Below the pieces are notes generated by a model, which saw only the letters and a list, made by a program, of their open reading frames with translations, was not told the origin of the DNA and did not search any database. A program made the position numbers and the translations under genes. Of a DNA stretch of 64,000 bases, positions 1-7,980 are shown piece after piece. This DNA is from Aeromicrobium sp. Leaf350 (lineage in GTDB: Bacteria > Actinomycetota > Actinomycetes > Propionibacteriales > Nocardioidaceae). Positions within the stretch are counted from its first letter, which is position 1. Each line of letters begins with the position of its first letter. The stretch spans positions 620,001 through 684,000 of the forward strand of contig NZ_CAKASL010000003.1 of NCBI RefSeq assembly GCF_916858655.1, in the 5' to 3' direction.

Positions 1-357
1 CCGGAGCGCTGGTCGGACCTGGAGTACGCGTGCCACGTGCGCGACGTGTTCACGGTGTTCGCCGGCCGGATCGAGCAGATGCTCGACGAGCCGGAGGGGT
101 CCGAGGGGGCGCGCTTCGCGAACTGGGACCAGGACGCCGCGGCGCTCGAGGGCGACTACGCCCACGCCGATCCGACCCTCGTGGAGGACCAGCTCGCGCG
201 CGAGGGCGAGCGTCTCGCGGCGGCGCTCGCGCGGGTCGAGGGTGCGGACTGGCAGCGTCGAGGGCTCCGGTCCAACGGCTCGGAGTTCACCACCGCGACG
301 CTGACCCAGTATTTGGTGCACGACCTCGAGCACCACCGCGTCGACGTCGGCGCCTGA
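1..357 (+). CDS. DinB-family protein, C-terminal part (5' truncated by window)
   Basis: The reading frame is open from base 1 and ends with TGA at 355-357; the true start lies outside the window. The visible 118 residues begin PERWSDLEYACHVRDVF, the helical-bundle pattern of DinB/YfiT-like proteins, and end with DLEHHRVDVG, where the conserved C-terminal histidines that bind metal in the family sit (HDLEHHR). Family members are thiol-dependent transferases or of unknown function, and in actinobacteria several use mycothiol. A GTG at 37 is in frame, but starting there would cut the conserved helix, so it is not the start. Substrate unknown. Confidence 0.75.
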   Translation, partial: PERWSDLEYACHVRDVFTVFAGRIEQMLDEPEGSEGARFANWDQDAAALEGDYAHADPTLVEDQLAREGERLAAALARVEGADWQRRGLRSNGSEFTTATLTQYLVHDLEHHRVDVGA

Positions 358-390
358 ACGGCGACGAGCCGCTTTAGTTCCGGTCCGCGC

Positions 391-415
391 GGTACTGTGC
401 AATCCGTGGTACTGT
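391..415 (+). promoter_or_regulatory. Direct repeat GGTACTGT x2 and -10 box before padR
   Basis: GGTACTGT occurs at 391-398 and again at 408-415, 17 bp apart. The second copy contains TACTGT (410-415), placed 8 bases before the ATG at 423, the spacing expected of a leaderless -10 element. The duplicated box could be a PadR operator covering its own promoter; that is inferred. Confidence 0.5.
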
Positions 416-422
416 CCAGCGC

Positions 423-752
423 ATGGATGCCACACAGCTCCTCAAGGGAGTGCTCGACGTCGCCGTGCTGGCGGTCGTCGAGGCCGAGGACGGATACGGG
501 TACGACGTCGTGCGGCGCCTGCGCTCCGCGGGCCTGGACGACGTGGGTGACGCGTCGGTCTACGGCACGCTGCGCCGGCTGTACTCCGCCGGTGCCCTCA
601 CCTCGTACGTCGTCCCCTCCGAGGAGGGGCCGCACCGCAAGTACTACGGCATCACCGACCAGGGCCGCACGATGCTGGAGCACCAGCGCAAGGTGTGGGC
701 CGAGTTCTCCACGACCATGACCGATCTCCTCACCCCGGAGGCAGCAGCATGA
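423..752 (+). CDS. PadR-family transcriptional regulator
   Basis: The 109-residue protein is a winged helix-turn-helix regulator. The N-terminal part (about 1-80) has the PadR pattern: GYGYDVVRRL for the recognition region, SVYGTLRRLYSAGALTSY for the helix-wing and RKYYGITDQGR for the wing strand. The C-terminal helix is short, as in the PadR-s1 subfamily. Its stop overlaps the next start (ATGA at 749-752), so it is co-translated with a HAAS-domain membrane protein, a pairing common in Gram-positive bacteria where the PadR protein controls the membrane partner. The start is supported by the -10 box 8 bases upstream. The inducer cannot be seen. Confidence 0.9.
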   Translation: MDATQLLKGVLDVAVLAVVEAEDGYGYDVVRRLRSAGLDDVGDASVYGTLRRLYSAGALTSYVVPSEEGPHRKYYGITDQGRTMLEHQRKVWAEFSTTMTDLLTPEAAA

Positions 753-1693
753 CCACGACGGTTCCCACCGAGATCGCCTCCTTCGCCGCGAGCGTGCGTG
801 CCGCGCTGGCCGACCTGCCGGCCGAGGAGGTCGAGGAGCTCACCGAAGGCCTCGAGGCCGACCTGGCCGAGGCCTTCCGCGAGGACCTGGCTCGAGAGCT
901 CGGTGATCCCGAGGTCTACGCGGTCGAGCTGCGCACTGCGGCCGGTCTTCCGGCCCCCGAGCCGACGTCGCGCCGCTCGTCGGTCGTCGACAAGGTCCGC
1001 GACCTCGGGCGCGACACCCGCAGCCTCGTGTCCGACCATCCGGTGCTGGAGCGCACCGTCGACTTCGTGGTCTCCCTGCGCCCCGCGTGGTGGCTGCTCC
1101 GGGCGTGGGCCGCGTGGGTCCTCGTCGGCGGGGTGCTCGGCACGGGCGGGGGTCTCGGCTCCCTCGTCGTGCTGGTCCTGTTCGCGATCGGCAGCGTCGC
1201 GCTGGGTCTCGGTCGCTGGCCCGGCTGGGTCACCGGCATCATCGTCGCCGGCAACGTCGCCGCAGCCGTCGTGGTGCTCGCCATGCTCGCGTACCTGCCG
1301 TCGTCGTTCGGCTCGAGCTACACGGACGGCGACAGCTACGCCTCGGCCGACCTGACCGGCGTGTACCTCGACGGGCAGCAGGTGACCAACATCTTCGCGT
1401 ACGGCGCCGACGGGCAGCCCCTGTCCGACGTGCAGCTGTTCGACCAGGACGGCCGTCCGCTCGCGACGTCGGTGCCCGGCGGCAACGGCTGCCTCGACCC
1501 CGACTGCGTCGACCTCGGCCTGTGGGCCCCCATGACCCTGGTGACGGGGCAGCCGGCGTACAACGTCTACCCGATGAGCATGGTCGAGGCCTACAGCGAC
1601 GACTACGGAACCCTGCGACCCGTCACGGGCGCCACGGCGGTCCCGCGCCCGTCGCCGTTCCTGCAGGTCCCGGCCCTCACGCCCGCGGGCTGA
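749..1693 (+). CDS. HAAS/DUF1700-like membrane protein
   Basis: 314 residues. Residues 1-75 form an acidic helical segment rich in leucine and glutamate (LADLPAEEVEELTEGLEADL), typical of the HAAS signalling domain found next to PadR regulators. Three hydrophobic stretches follow at about residues 115-195 (WWLLRAWAAWVLVGG, LGSLVVLVLFAIG, VTGIIVAGNVAAAVVV). The last ~120 residues are soluble and contain one CLDPDC pair, probably extracytoplasmic. It starts inside the padR stop. The function is presumably envelope-stress signalling with PadR; no enzyme motif is visible. Confidence 0.75.
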   Translation: MTTTVPTEIASFAASVRAALADLPAEEVEELTEGLEADLAEAFREDLARELGDPEVYAVELRTAAGLPAPEPTSRRSSVVDKVRDLGRDTRSLVSDHPVLERTVDFVVSLRPAWWLLRAWAAWVLVGGVLGTGGGLGSLVVLVLFAIGSVALGLGRWPGWVTGIIVAGNVAAAVVVLAMLAYLPSSFGSSYTDGDSYASADLTGVYLDGQQVTNIFAYGADGQPLSDVQLFDQDGRPLATSVPGGNGCLDPDCVDLGLWAPMTLVTGQPAYNVYPMSMVEAYSDDYGTLRPVTGATAVPRPSPFLQVPALTPAG

Positions 1694-1815
1694 TCGCCAC
1701 CACCACAGGTTGCGCACAGAAACTTCTCAACCCGGGAGCAAAACGCCATTGTCGTGCGTTGTATAGGGTGACCCCATCAGGCTCGATGATGCGAGCCGAC
1801 CTCCCGGAGGGAATC

Positions 1816-2682
1816 ATGCACAGCTCGAACCCCGTGTTCTCCCGCAACGACGCCTACAACGGGCGTTCGTCGTCGGTCCAGACCGACCCGTCGCAGTGGA
1901 CGGTCGACACCAACGCGCAGCCGGGCTATGCCCCGCCGGCCGGCGCCTCCTCCGACCGCATGACGATCGACTCCGTCGTCGAGAAGACCGCGGTCACGCT
2001 CGGCATCGTGGTCGCCGCTGCCGCCGTCGCCTGGGTCGTCATCGGCCAGGTCATCGTCGGCGAGAACTCGATCGGCCAGACGGTCGTCGACCAGGCCGCC
2101 CTGAACCGGGCCTTCGCCTTCGCCGCCGTTGGCGCGATCGTCGGCCTGGTGCTGTCGCTCGTCAACTCGTTCAAGAAGGTCATCAGCCCGGCGCTGGTCA
2201 TCGCGTACGCGGTGTTCCAGGGTGTCTTCGTCGGCGCGCTGTCGAAGGTCGTCTCGACCTACGTCGGTGACGTCAGCATCGTCTTCCAGGCGATCGTCGG
2301 CACGTTCGTCGCGTTCGGCGCGACGCTCGCGGCCTACAAGTTCTTCAACATCCAGGTCACCGACCGCTTCCGCAAGGTCGTCACGATCGCGGTCTTCGCG
2401 TTCGCCGGCGCGGTTCTCCTGAATTTGCTGCTGTCGGTCACCGGCGTCGTCGACGACGGCGGCCTGCGCGGCTTCAACATGCTCGGTCTGGCCGTCTCGG
2501 CCATCGCGGTCGTGCTGGCCGTGCTGATGCTCGTCCTCGACTTCGACTACGTCGAGAAGGGCGTCGAGGCGGGTCTTCCGCAGCGCGAGTCCTGGCGTGC
2601 GGCCTTCGGCCTCACGGTCACGCTGATCTGGCTCTACATCGAGATCCTGCGCATCCTCGCGATCCTGCGCGGCAGCGACTGA
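1816..2682 (+). CDS. Bax inhibitor-1/YccA-type membrane protein
   Basis: 288 residues. A ~50-residue hydrophilic N-terminus is followed by seven hydrophobic segments, the layout of the bacterial BaxI_1 (PF12811) branch of the BI-1 superfamily. Conserved features include FQGVFVGALSK in the middle and LDFDYVEKGVEAGLP before the last helices, with an acidic C-terminal region. Animal BI-1 proteins leak calcium; the role of the actinobacterial branch is not established. The start is fixed by GGAGGG at 1806-1811, five bases ahead of ATG. A TATAGG at 1762-1767 is a possible -10 box. The gene stands alone and ends at a strong hairpin. Confidence 0.85.
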   Translation: MHSSNPVFSRNDAYNGRSSSVQTDPSQWTVDTNAQPGYAPPAGASSDRMTIDSVVEKTAVTLGIVVAAAAVAWVVIGQVIVGENSIGQTVVDQAALNRAFAFAAVGAIVGLVLSLVNSFKKVISPALVIAYAVFQGVFVGALSKVVSTYVGDVSIVFQAIVGTFVAFGATLAAYKFFNIQVTDRFRKVVTIAVFAFAGAVLLNLLLSVTGVVDDGGLRGFNMLGLAVSAIAVVLAVLMLVLDFDYVEKGVEAGLPQRESWRAAFGLTVTLIWLYIEILRILAILRGSD

Positions 2683-2697
2683 CCAGCTGACACCAGG

Positions 2698-2730
2698 ACG
2701 CCCCCGACCGATTCGCCGGTCGGGGGCGTT
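2698..2730. terminator. Bidirectional rho-independent terminator
   Basis: A perfect 13-bp stem (2698-2710 with 2717-2729) encloses the loop ATTCGC and is followed by TT. It lies between two convergent genes and can serve both. Confidence 0.85.
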
Positions 2731-2751
2731 CTGCGTCCGGTCGGCGCGGCG

Positions 2752-3666
2752 TCAGCGCAGGCGGCGCAGGACGCCGGCCCAGCGCCCGGCGCGGCGGACC
2801 TCGGTGCCGGACTCCTGTGCGGCCTTCTCGGCGGCCTCCTCGACCGGCATGCGCTCCTCCGTCTCGCCCTCGCGGTCCTCGAGCGGCTCGCTGCGGCGCT
2901 CGTGCACCGCGTCGGCCAGCGAGGGCAGGAGCGCCCCGACCATCGCGGCGTAGCCGGAGGCCGAGGGGTGGAAGCGGTCGTCGCCGAACATCAGCTCGTG
3001 GTGCTCGCGCAGCATCGACGCCAGCAGCGAGCCGAGCGAGACCGTGCGGGCACCCGCCTCGATGGCCCCGACGGTCTGCAGGCGCGCCATGCGACGGCTC
3101 TGCAGGCGGGCGATGCTGCGCAACGGCTGCATCAGCGGCTTGACGGTGCCGAGGTCGGGGCACGTGCCCACGACGACATGGGTGCCGGAGGCCACGAGCC
3201 GGCTGATCGCCACCTGCAGGTCGCTGACGGCGTCGGACATCGACTTCAGGTGCGTCACGTCGTTGGCGCCGACCACGATGACGGCGACATCGGCACCGAA
3301 GTCGAGTCCGCGGTCGACCTGCTCGGCCAGGTCGCTGCTCTCGGCCCCCACGACCGCGACGCTGCGCACGTCGACCGGTCCCGCGACGAGCTGGGCGAGT
3401 CCCCAGCCGAGCATCGCCGGGGGCGTGGTCATCTGCGTCTGCATGCCGTAGCCCACGGCGGCCGAGTCGCCCATCACGAGCAGCCGCACGGTCTCGCCCG
3501 AGAGGTTGTCGCCGTAGAGGCCGTCGGGGGACGGCGGGCGCGCGTCGGTGACGCCGATCAGCCGCCGCGCCAGGACGGTCTCGCCGAAGATGAACCCCAC
3601 GGAGGCCCCGACCGCGCCGGCGGTCCCGAGGGCGGTGGTGGTGGCGACTCGACGACTGACACGCAT
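2752..3666 (-). CDS. SGNH/GDSL hydrolase, secreted or membrane-anchored
   Basis: 304 residues. A basic start followed by a hydrophobic stretch (about residues 8-28) is an uncleaved signal anchor or signal peptide. The SGNH blocks are clear: block I GDSAAVGYG with nucleophile Ser68, block III GAND with Asn135, and block V DDRFHP with the Asp230/His233 pair. Such enzymes hydrolyse esters of lipids, sugars or peptidoglycan; the substrate is not predictable. The C-terminal ~50 residues are charged and low in complexity. It is single, divergent from the phosphatase gene, and has TAGGCT 7 bases before ATG, so a leaderless mRNA is likely. Confidence 0.88.
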   Translation of the reverse strand: MRVSRRVATTTALGTAGAVGASVGFIFGETVLARRLIGVTDARPPSPDGLYGDNLSGETVRLLVMGDSAAVGYGMQTQMTTPPAMLGWGLAQLVAGPVDVRSVAVVGAESSDLAEQVDRGLDFGADVAVIVVGANDVTHLKSMSDAVSDLQVAISRLVASGTHVVVGTCPDLGTVKPLMQPLRSIARLQSRRMARLQTVGAIEAGARTVSLGSLLASMLREHHELMFGDDRFHPSASGYAAMVGALLPSLADAVHERRSEPLEDREGETEERMPVEEAAEKAAQESGTEVRRAGRWAGVLRRLR

Positions 3667-3672
3667 GGCTCC

Positions 3673-3678
3673 AGCCTA
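3673..3678 (-). promoter_or_regulatory. -10 box, leaderless start of SGNH hydrolase
   Basis: TAGGCT on the minus strand ends 7 bases before the ATG at 3666. Confidence 0.55.
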
Positions 3679-3728
3679 GTGACCGGGTGCCTGCCCAGCG
3701 CGCCGGCGCATGGCCGATCATGGGTGAC

Positions 3729-4424
3729 ATGGCCGACCTCGTCCCGAACCTGCGTGATCTTCACGGCGTCGCGATCGACGGCGGATCCGTCGCCCCCGGT
3801 CGGCTCCTGCGCAGTGCGGCACCGGCCGTGGGCGACGCGGCCCCGATCGGCGTGGTGTGGCCGCCGGTCTCGGTGATCGACCTGAGGTCGGCCAGCGAGA
3901 TCGAGCCGGAGCACCCCCTCGCTGACGGCGCCACGATCCACCGCGTGCCGCTGCTGGGCGCCCTGCGTCCCGGCGCGGCGCGGCCCGTGGATCTTCCGGG
4001 CCTCTACCTGGGCGTCGTGGAGTCCGCCGGCCCGATGCTGGTCGACGTCGTGCGGGCGATCTCCTCGGCTCCTGGGCCGGCCCTCGTGCACTGCGCCGCC
4101 GGCAAGGACCGCACGGGCATCTCGGTGGCACTGACGCTGATGCTCGCCGGCGCCGACACCGTCGTCGTCGTCGACGACTACCTCGAGACCGCGAAGCACC
4201 GCGCCGCGATCGACGCCCGCCTGTCCGCGACGGCCGGGCACGACCACCGCCTCACGCTGCCGGCCTCCTTCTTCGAGACCAAGCCCGACGCCATCGGCGG
4301 CGTCATCGAGGTCTGGGAGGGGCACACGGGCGGAGTGCGCGGGTGGTTCGGCGACGCGGGCGGCACCGACGACGACCTCGAACGCCTGCTCGGTCACCTC
4401 CGTGGTGACACCATGAGTGCATGA
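3729..4424 (+). CDS. Protein tyrosine/serine phosphatase (Y_phosphatase3 family)
   Basis: 231 residues. The P-loop HCAAGKDRTG (residues 121-130) gives nucleophile Cys122 and phosphate-binding Arg128. The N-terminal NLRDLHG and DLRS segments are the usual landmarks of the MptpB/LipA-like family, which dephosphorylates phosphotyrosine, phosphoserine or phosphoinositides. The start at 3729 was chosen because GATCAT ends 8 bases before it and the product then begins at the conserved NLRD region. ATG 3720 and GTG 3687 are in-frame alternatives. The stop overlaps the first possible ATG of the pirin gene, so the two are probably one transcript. Confidence 0.85.
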   Translation: MADLVPNLRDLHGVAIDGGSVAPGRLLRSAAPAVGDAAPIGVVWPPVSVIDLRSASEIEPEHPLADGATIHRVPLLGALRPGAARPVDLPGLYLGVVESAGPMLVDVVRAISSAPGPALVHCAAGKDRTGISVALTLMLAGADTVVVVDDYLETAKHRAAIDARLSATAGHDHRLTLPASFFETKPDAIGGVIEVWEGHTGGVRGWFGDAGGTDDDLERLLGHLRGDTMSA

Positions 4425-4438
4425 GCCAGGGAGCCGGG

Positions 4439-5335
4439 ATGAGTGCTGAGACGCTGCTGCCACGCGAGGTGCCGCTCGGTGGCATCCGGGGCATCACGGT
4501 GCACCGCACGCTGCCGCACCGGTCGCGCCCGACGATCGGTGCCTGGTGCTTCGCCGACCACTTCGGACCCACCGACTCCCGCATGAACGTGCTCCCGCAC
4601 CCCCACATCGGGCTGCAGACCGTCACGTGGCCCGTCGCCGGCCAGGTCCGACACCGCGACAGCCTCGGCTCGGACGTCGTGCTGCGGCCCGGCGAGCTCA
4701 ACCTCATGACCTCCGGCGACGGCGTCTCCCACTCCGAGATCAGCGACCCGACCGACCCGACGCCGATGGACGGCGTGCAGCTGTGGGTCGCCCTGCCCGA
4801 GTCCCGGCGCCACGGTGCCGCTGACTTCGAGCACGTGCCCGACCTCCCGACGGTGGAGGGCCGCGGCTGGACCGGCACCCTCGTCGTCGGCGACTTCGCA
4901 GGCCAGTCCTCGCGGGCCCGCATCTACACGCCGCTCGTGGGTGTGCAGATCTCGCTCCACGACCCCGACGTCGTGCTCGACCTCGACCCGACCTTCGAGC
5001 ACGGGGTGCTCGCGCTCGACGGCCCGGTCTCGGTCGACGGGACTCGCATCGAGCACCGGGCCCTGCGCTACCTCGACCCGGCCTCGCGCGTGCGTATCGA
5101 CGGCGCGGGCCGCACGATCCTGCTGCTCGGCGGCGAGCCGTTCACCGAGAAGCTCGTGATGTGGTGGAACTTCATCGGCCGCGACCACGACGAGATCGTC
5201 GAGGCGCGCGACGCCTGGATGAGCCGGCCCGTGGGCGGCCACTTCGGTCGCGTCGAGGGCCACGGCGAGGAGTTCGTCCCCGCCCCGGAGCTCCCTAACG
5301 TCCGCATCCGCCCCCGCGTCCGCCTCAAGCTCTGA
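4439..5335 (+). CDS. Pirin-family cupin protein
   Basis: 298 residues. The N-terminal cupin holds HPHIGLQT and SHSE, giving the four predicted iron ligands His54, His56, His98 and Glu100 in the same spacing as human pirin. A C-terminal pirin domain follows (LLLGGEPF near residue 230). Bacterial pirins act as quercetinases or redox sensors; the substrate is not known here. AGGGAG at 4428-4433 sits five bases before ATG 4439, so this start is preferred over ATG 4421, which overlaps the phosphatase stop (ATGA). It follows the phosphatase directly. Confidence 0.88.
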   Translation: MSAETLLPREVPLGGIRGITVHRTLPHRSRPTIGAWCFADHFGPTDSRMNVLPHPHIGLQTVTWPVAGQVRHRDSLGSDVVLRPGELNLMTSGDGVSHSEISDPTDPTPMDGVQLWVALPESRRHGAADFEHVPDLPTVEGRGWTGTLVVGDFAGQSSRARIYTPLVGVQISLHDPDVVLDLDPTFEHGVLALDGPVSVDGTRIEHRALRYLDPASRVRIDGAGRTILLLGGEPFTEKLVMWWNFIGRDHDEIVEARDAWMSRPVGGHFGRVEGHGEEFVPAPELPNVRIRPRVRLKL

Positions 5336-5368
5336 CCGGGCGAGCAACCCCGCCGGGCCGATCCACCC

Positions 5369-5415
5369 GTTGGTCGAGTGGGTGCGAGCTCTGTGAGCGC
5401 GCGTGTCGAGACCTG
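5369..5415. repeat. Degenerate REP-like extragenic palindrome
   Basis: The stretch opens with TTGGTCGAGTG, contains a GCGAGC/GAGCGCGC palindromic middle and closes with GTGTCGAGACC. It resembles REP-like elements I recall from Nocardioidaceae genomes (GGTCGAG...GTCGAGACC), but only imperfectly. It lies after the pirin stop. The hairpin at 9011-9057 shares TGGTCGAGTG with it. Confidence 0.4.
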
Positions 5416-5489
5416 GTCGCCGGCCGGCACGCGGTCCGACCGCTCGGGCCCAGCCCGGATCTCAGTCTCGACATACAGTCCTGCACTGA

Positions 5490-5504
5490 GATACCGTCGG
5501 TATC
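5490..5504. promoter_or_regulatory. Dyad operator before the SDR-P450 operon
   Basis: GATACCGTCGGTATC is a perfect 6-bp inverted repeat around GTC, ending 36 bases before the SDR start. Dyads of this form are typical TetR-family operators, and SDR/P450 operons are often under such control. No TetR gene adjoins it, so the regulator would act from elsewhere. Confidence 0.55.
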
Positions 5505-5540
5505 GCAAAGGCGTGACGTGCGGCACAGAGGAGCGGGAAC

Positions 5541-6368
5541 ATGAGCTGGATCAACGGCAAGGTCGCCGTGGTGACGGGCGCGGGATCGGGCATCGGCCGG
5601 GCGCTGGCGCTCGAGCTGGTGCGACGCGGCGCGACGATCGCGATCAGCGACGTCGACGTGGCCGGGCTGGAGGCGACCGCCGAGCAGGCGCGGGCGCTAG
5701 GCGGCACGGTGCGACTCGATCCGCTGGACGTCTCGCAGCGTGAGCTGGTCGAGCAGTACGCCGACTCCGTCGCTGCCGAGCTGGGCCGGGTGAACCTGGT
5801 CATCAACAACGCCGGCATCGCCTACTTCGGCGCCGTGACCGAGATGCCGTACAAGGACCTCGAGCGCGTGATGGACGTCGACTTCTGGGGCGTCGTCAAC
5901 GGCACCAAGGCGTTCCTGCCGCACCTCGAGGCCTCCGGCGACGGTCACGTCGTCAACATCTCGAGCGTCTTCGGACTGTTCGGGGTGCCCTCCCAGAGCG
6001 CCTACAACGCGGCGAAGTTCGCGGTGCGCGGGTTCACCGAGTCGCTCGCGATGGAGATGAAGATGGCGAAGAAGCCCGTCTCCGTCACCTGCGTCCACCC
6101 GGGCGGCATCAAGACCAACATCGTGCGCAACGCCACCTCGGTCGAGGAGCGCGCCGACCAGAAGGGCGACATCAGCGCCCACTTCGACAAGGTCCTGGCC
6201 CGCACCACGCCGGCGAAGGCGGCCAACGTCATCCTCGACGGCGTCGAGAAGAAGAAGGTCCGCGTGCTGATCGGCGCGGACGCGAAGGTCATCGACGCCT
6301 TCATCCGCGTCGCCGGGCCGCGCTACCAAGGTGTGGTCCGCTGGGCGTCGGGCAAGTCCGGGATCTGA
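5541..6368 (+). CDS. SDR-family NAD(P)-dependent oxidoreductase
   Basis: 275 residues, a classical short-chain dehydrogenase. The Rossmann glycine motif TGAGSGIG is at 12-19, NNAG at 89-92, and the catalytic set is Ser142-Tyr155-Lys159 (SAYNAAK). Asp37 and Asp39 at the end of beta-2 (SDVDV) favour NAD(H). The sequence resembles actinobacterial SadH-type alcohol dehydrogenases from memory. The substrate is probably the alcohol made by the neighbouring P450, whose start lies 3 bases after this stop. GAGGAGCGGG lies upstream of ATG, and the dyad at 5490-5504 probably controls both genes. Confidence 0.9.
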   Translation: MSWINGKVAVVTGAGSGIGRALALELVRRGATIAISDVDVAGLEATAEQARALGGTVRLDPLDVSQRELVEQYADSVAAELGRVNLVINNAGIAYFGAVTEMPYKDLERVMDVDFWGVVNGTKAFLPHLEASGDGHVVNISSVFGLFGVPSQSAYNAAKFAVRGFTESLAMEMKMAKKPVSVTCVHPGGIKTNIVRNATSVEERADQKGDISAHFDKVLARTTPAKAANVILDGVEKKKVRVLIGADAKVIDAFIRVAGPRYQGVVRWASGKSGI

Positions 6369-6371
6369 CCG

Positions 6372-7883
6372 ATGCGCAACGACTGGGGCGGGCAGGGCTT
6401 CCCGCACCCGCCCGGTCGCCTCCCCATCGTGGGGGACGGCCGGTCGGTCGACCCGTCCCGGCCGTTGCACAGCATGATCGGCCACGCCGAGCGCCTGCAG
6501 GAGCCGATCTTCGAGATCCAGGTGTTCGACCAGAAGTTCGTCTTCGTGTCGGGAGCCGAGCTCGCCGCCGAGATGTGTGACGAGCAGCGGTTCGGCAAGG
6601 CGCTCTCACCCGCGCTCGAGGCCCTGCGGGAGTTCGTGGGCGACGGCCTGTTCACCGCGCACACGCACGAGCCCAACTGGCGCCTGGCACACGACCTGCT
6701 CCGACCGGCCTTCACGCGCGCCGCGATGCAGTCGTACCACCCCATCATGCTCGAGACGCTCGGCGAGCTCTTCGAGTACTGGGAGCGGCTCGACGGTCCG
6801 ATCGACGTCTCGCGCGACATGACCAAGCTGACGCTCGAGACGCTGGCCCGCGCCGCGCTGAGCCGTGACTTCGCCTCCTTCGAGGGCACCGACTCCCACC
6901 CCTTCGTGGCGGCGATGATCACCGCCCTGACGAGCGGCCAGCGCATGGCGACGCTGCAGACCGCGCCGGGCGGGCGGCTCGCGGTGCGCCGCATCCGCAA
7001 GAAGGCCCAGGCGGCCCAGGAGTACGTCGACCAGCTGCTCGACGACATCATCGCGAGGCGACGGGCCGAGCCGCCGTCCGAGCACGACCTGCTGGGCATC
7101 ATGCTCAACGCGAAGCACCCCGAGACCGGTGAGCAGCTCGACGACACCAACATCCGCCACCAGATCCTGACGTTCCTCGTGGCCGGTCACGAGACGACCT
7201 CGGGCGCCCTCTCGTTCGCGCTGTACTACCTGAGCCGCAACCCTAAGGCGCTGGCCATGGCCCACGCCGAGGCCGACGCGGTGCTCGGCGCTGACCGCGA
7301 CGCCGAGCCGACCTTCGAGCAGGTCGCCCGCTTCCGCTACCTGCGGCGGGTGCTCGACGAGGCGCTGCGGCTCTGGCCCACGGCGCCGGCGTTCGGCCGG
7401 TCGCCGCGGGAGACGACGACGCTCTCGACCGGACACGTCATGCGCCCGCAGGACTGGGCCATCGTGCTGCTGCCGGCGATGCACCGCGACCGCTCCGTGT
7501 GGGGCGAGGACGCCGAGGCCTTCGACCCCGACCGGTTCCTGCCCGAGCGTTCACGCGGACGCCTGCCGCAGACGTACAAGCCGTTCGGCACGGGGGAGCG
7601 CTCGTGCATCGGCCGCCAGTTCGCCCAGCACGAGTCGATCCTGGTGCTCGCGCGGCTGCTGCACCGCTACGAGATCACGGGCGACCCCGACTACCAGCTC
7701 GACATCGCCGAGCGGCTCACGATCGTGCCGAAGGGCTTCGAGCTGCGGCTCACGCCCCGGACGCCGGAGGTGCGCGTGGACGATCAGCCCGCCGACCCGG
7801 AGCCGGGTGTCGAGCCCACGGACTCCGGCGGCGTGTGCCCCTACTCCGGGAGCCGGCGCGACGGAGCCGACGCAGGGCGCTGA
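6372..7883 (+). CDS. Cytochrome P450, BM3 (CYP102)-like haem domain without reductase
   Basis: 503 residues. P450 landmarks are intact: I-helix AGHETTSG (271-278), ExxR at Glu330-Arg333, and haem loop FGTGERSCIG with Cys412. Long stretches match the haem domain of Bacillus P450 BM3 (GDGLFT, NAKHPETGEQLDD, LWPTAPAF, GRQFAQHE). The BM3 residues Phe87 and Thr268 correspond to Phe94 and Thr275. The fatty-acid-carboxylate anchors Arg47 and Tyr51 are replaced by Gln54 and Phe58. The protein stops ~35 residues after the haem domain with a tail ending CPYSGSRRDG; no FMN/FAD reductase follows. It must use separate redox partners, and none is encoded nearby. It shares an operon with the SDR. Confidence 0.93.
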   Translation: MRNDWGGQGFPHPPGRLPIVGDGRSVDPSRPLHSMIGHAERLQEPIFEIQVFDQKFVFVSGAELAAEMCDEQRFGKALSPALEALREFVGDGLFTAHTHEPNWRLAHDLLRPAFTRAAMQSYHPIMLETLGELFEYWERLDGPIDVSRDMTKLTLETLARAALSRDFASFEGTDSHPFVAAMITALTSGQRMATLQTAPGGRLAVRRIRKKAQAAQEYVDQLLDDIIARRRAEPPSEHDLLGIMLNAKHPETGEQLDDTNIRHQILTFLVAGHETTSGALSFALYYLSRNPKALAMAHAEADAVLGADRDAEPTFEQVARFRYLRRVLDEALRLWPTAPAFGRSPRETTTLSTGHVMRPQDWAIVLLPAMHRDRSVWGEDAEAFDPDRFLPERSRGRLPQTYKPFGTGERSCIGRQFAQHESILVLARLLHRYEITGDPDYQLDIAERLTIVPKGFELRLTPRTPEVRVDDQPADPEPGVEPTDSGGVCPYSGSRRDGADAGR

Positions 7884-7980
7884 TCCTCAGGGCCCGCTCG
7901 TCCACAGGCTCCGTGATGGGTCGTGGCCTGTGTCAGTTCACGACAGTTGGCTGTGGTCATGACCGAGGAGGCGACCTACC

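Noticed and set aside
7884..7980. Remains of a BM3-type reductase after the P450
   Set aside because: The 97-base gap has no FMN- or FAD-binding remnants, and the next gene is an unrelated Uma2 protein with its own ribosome site.
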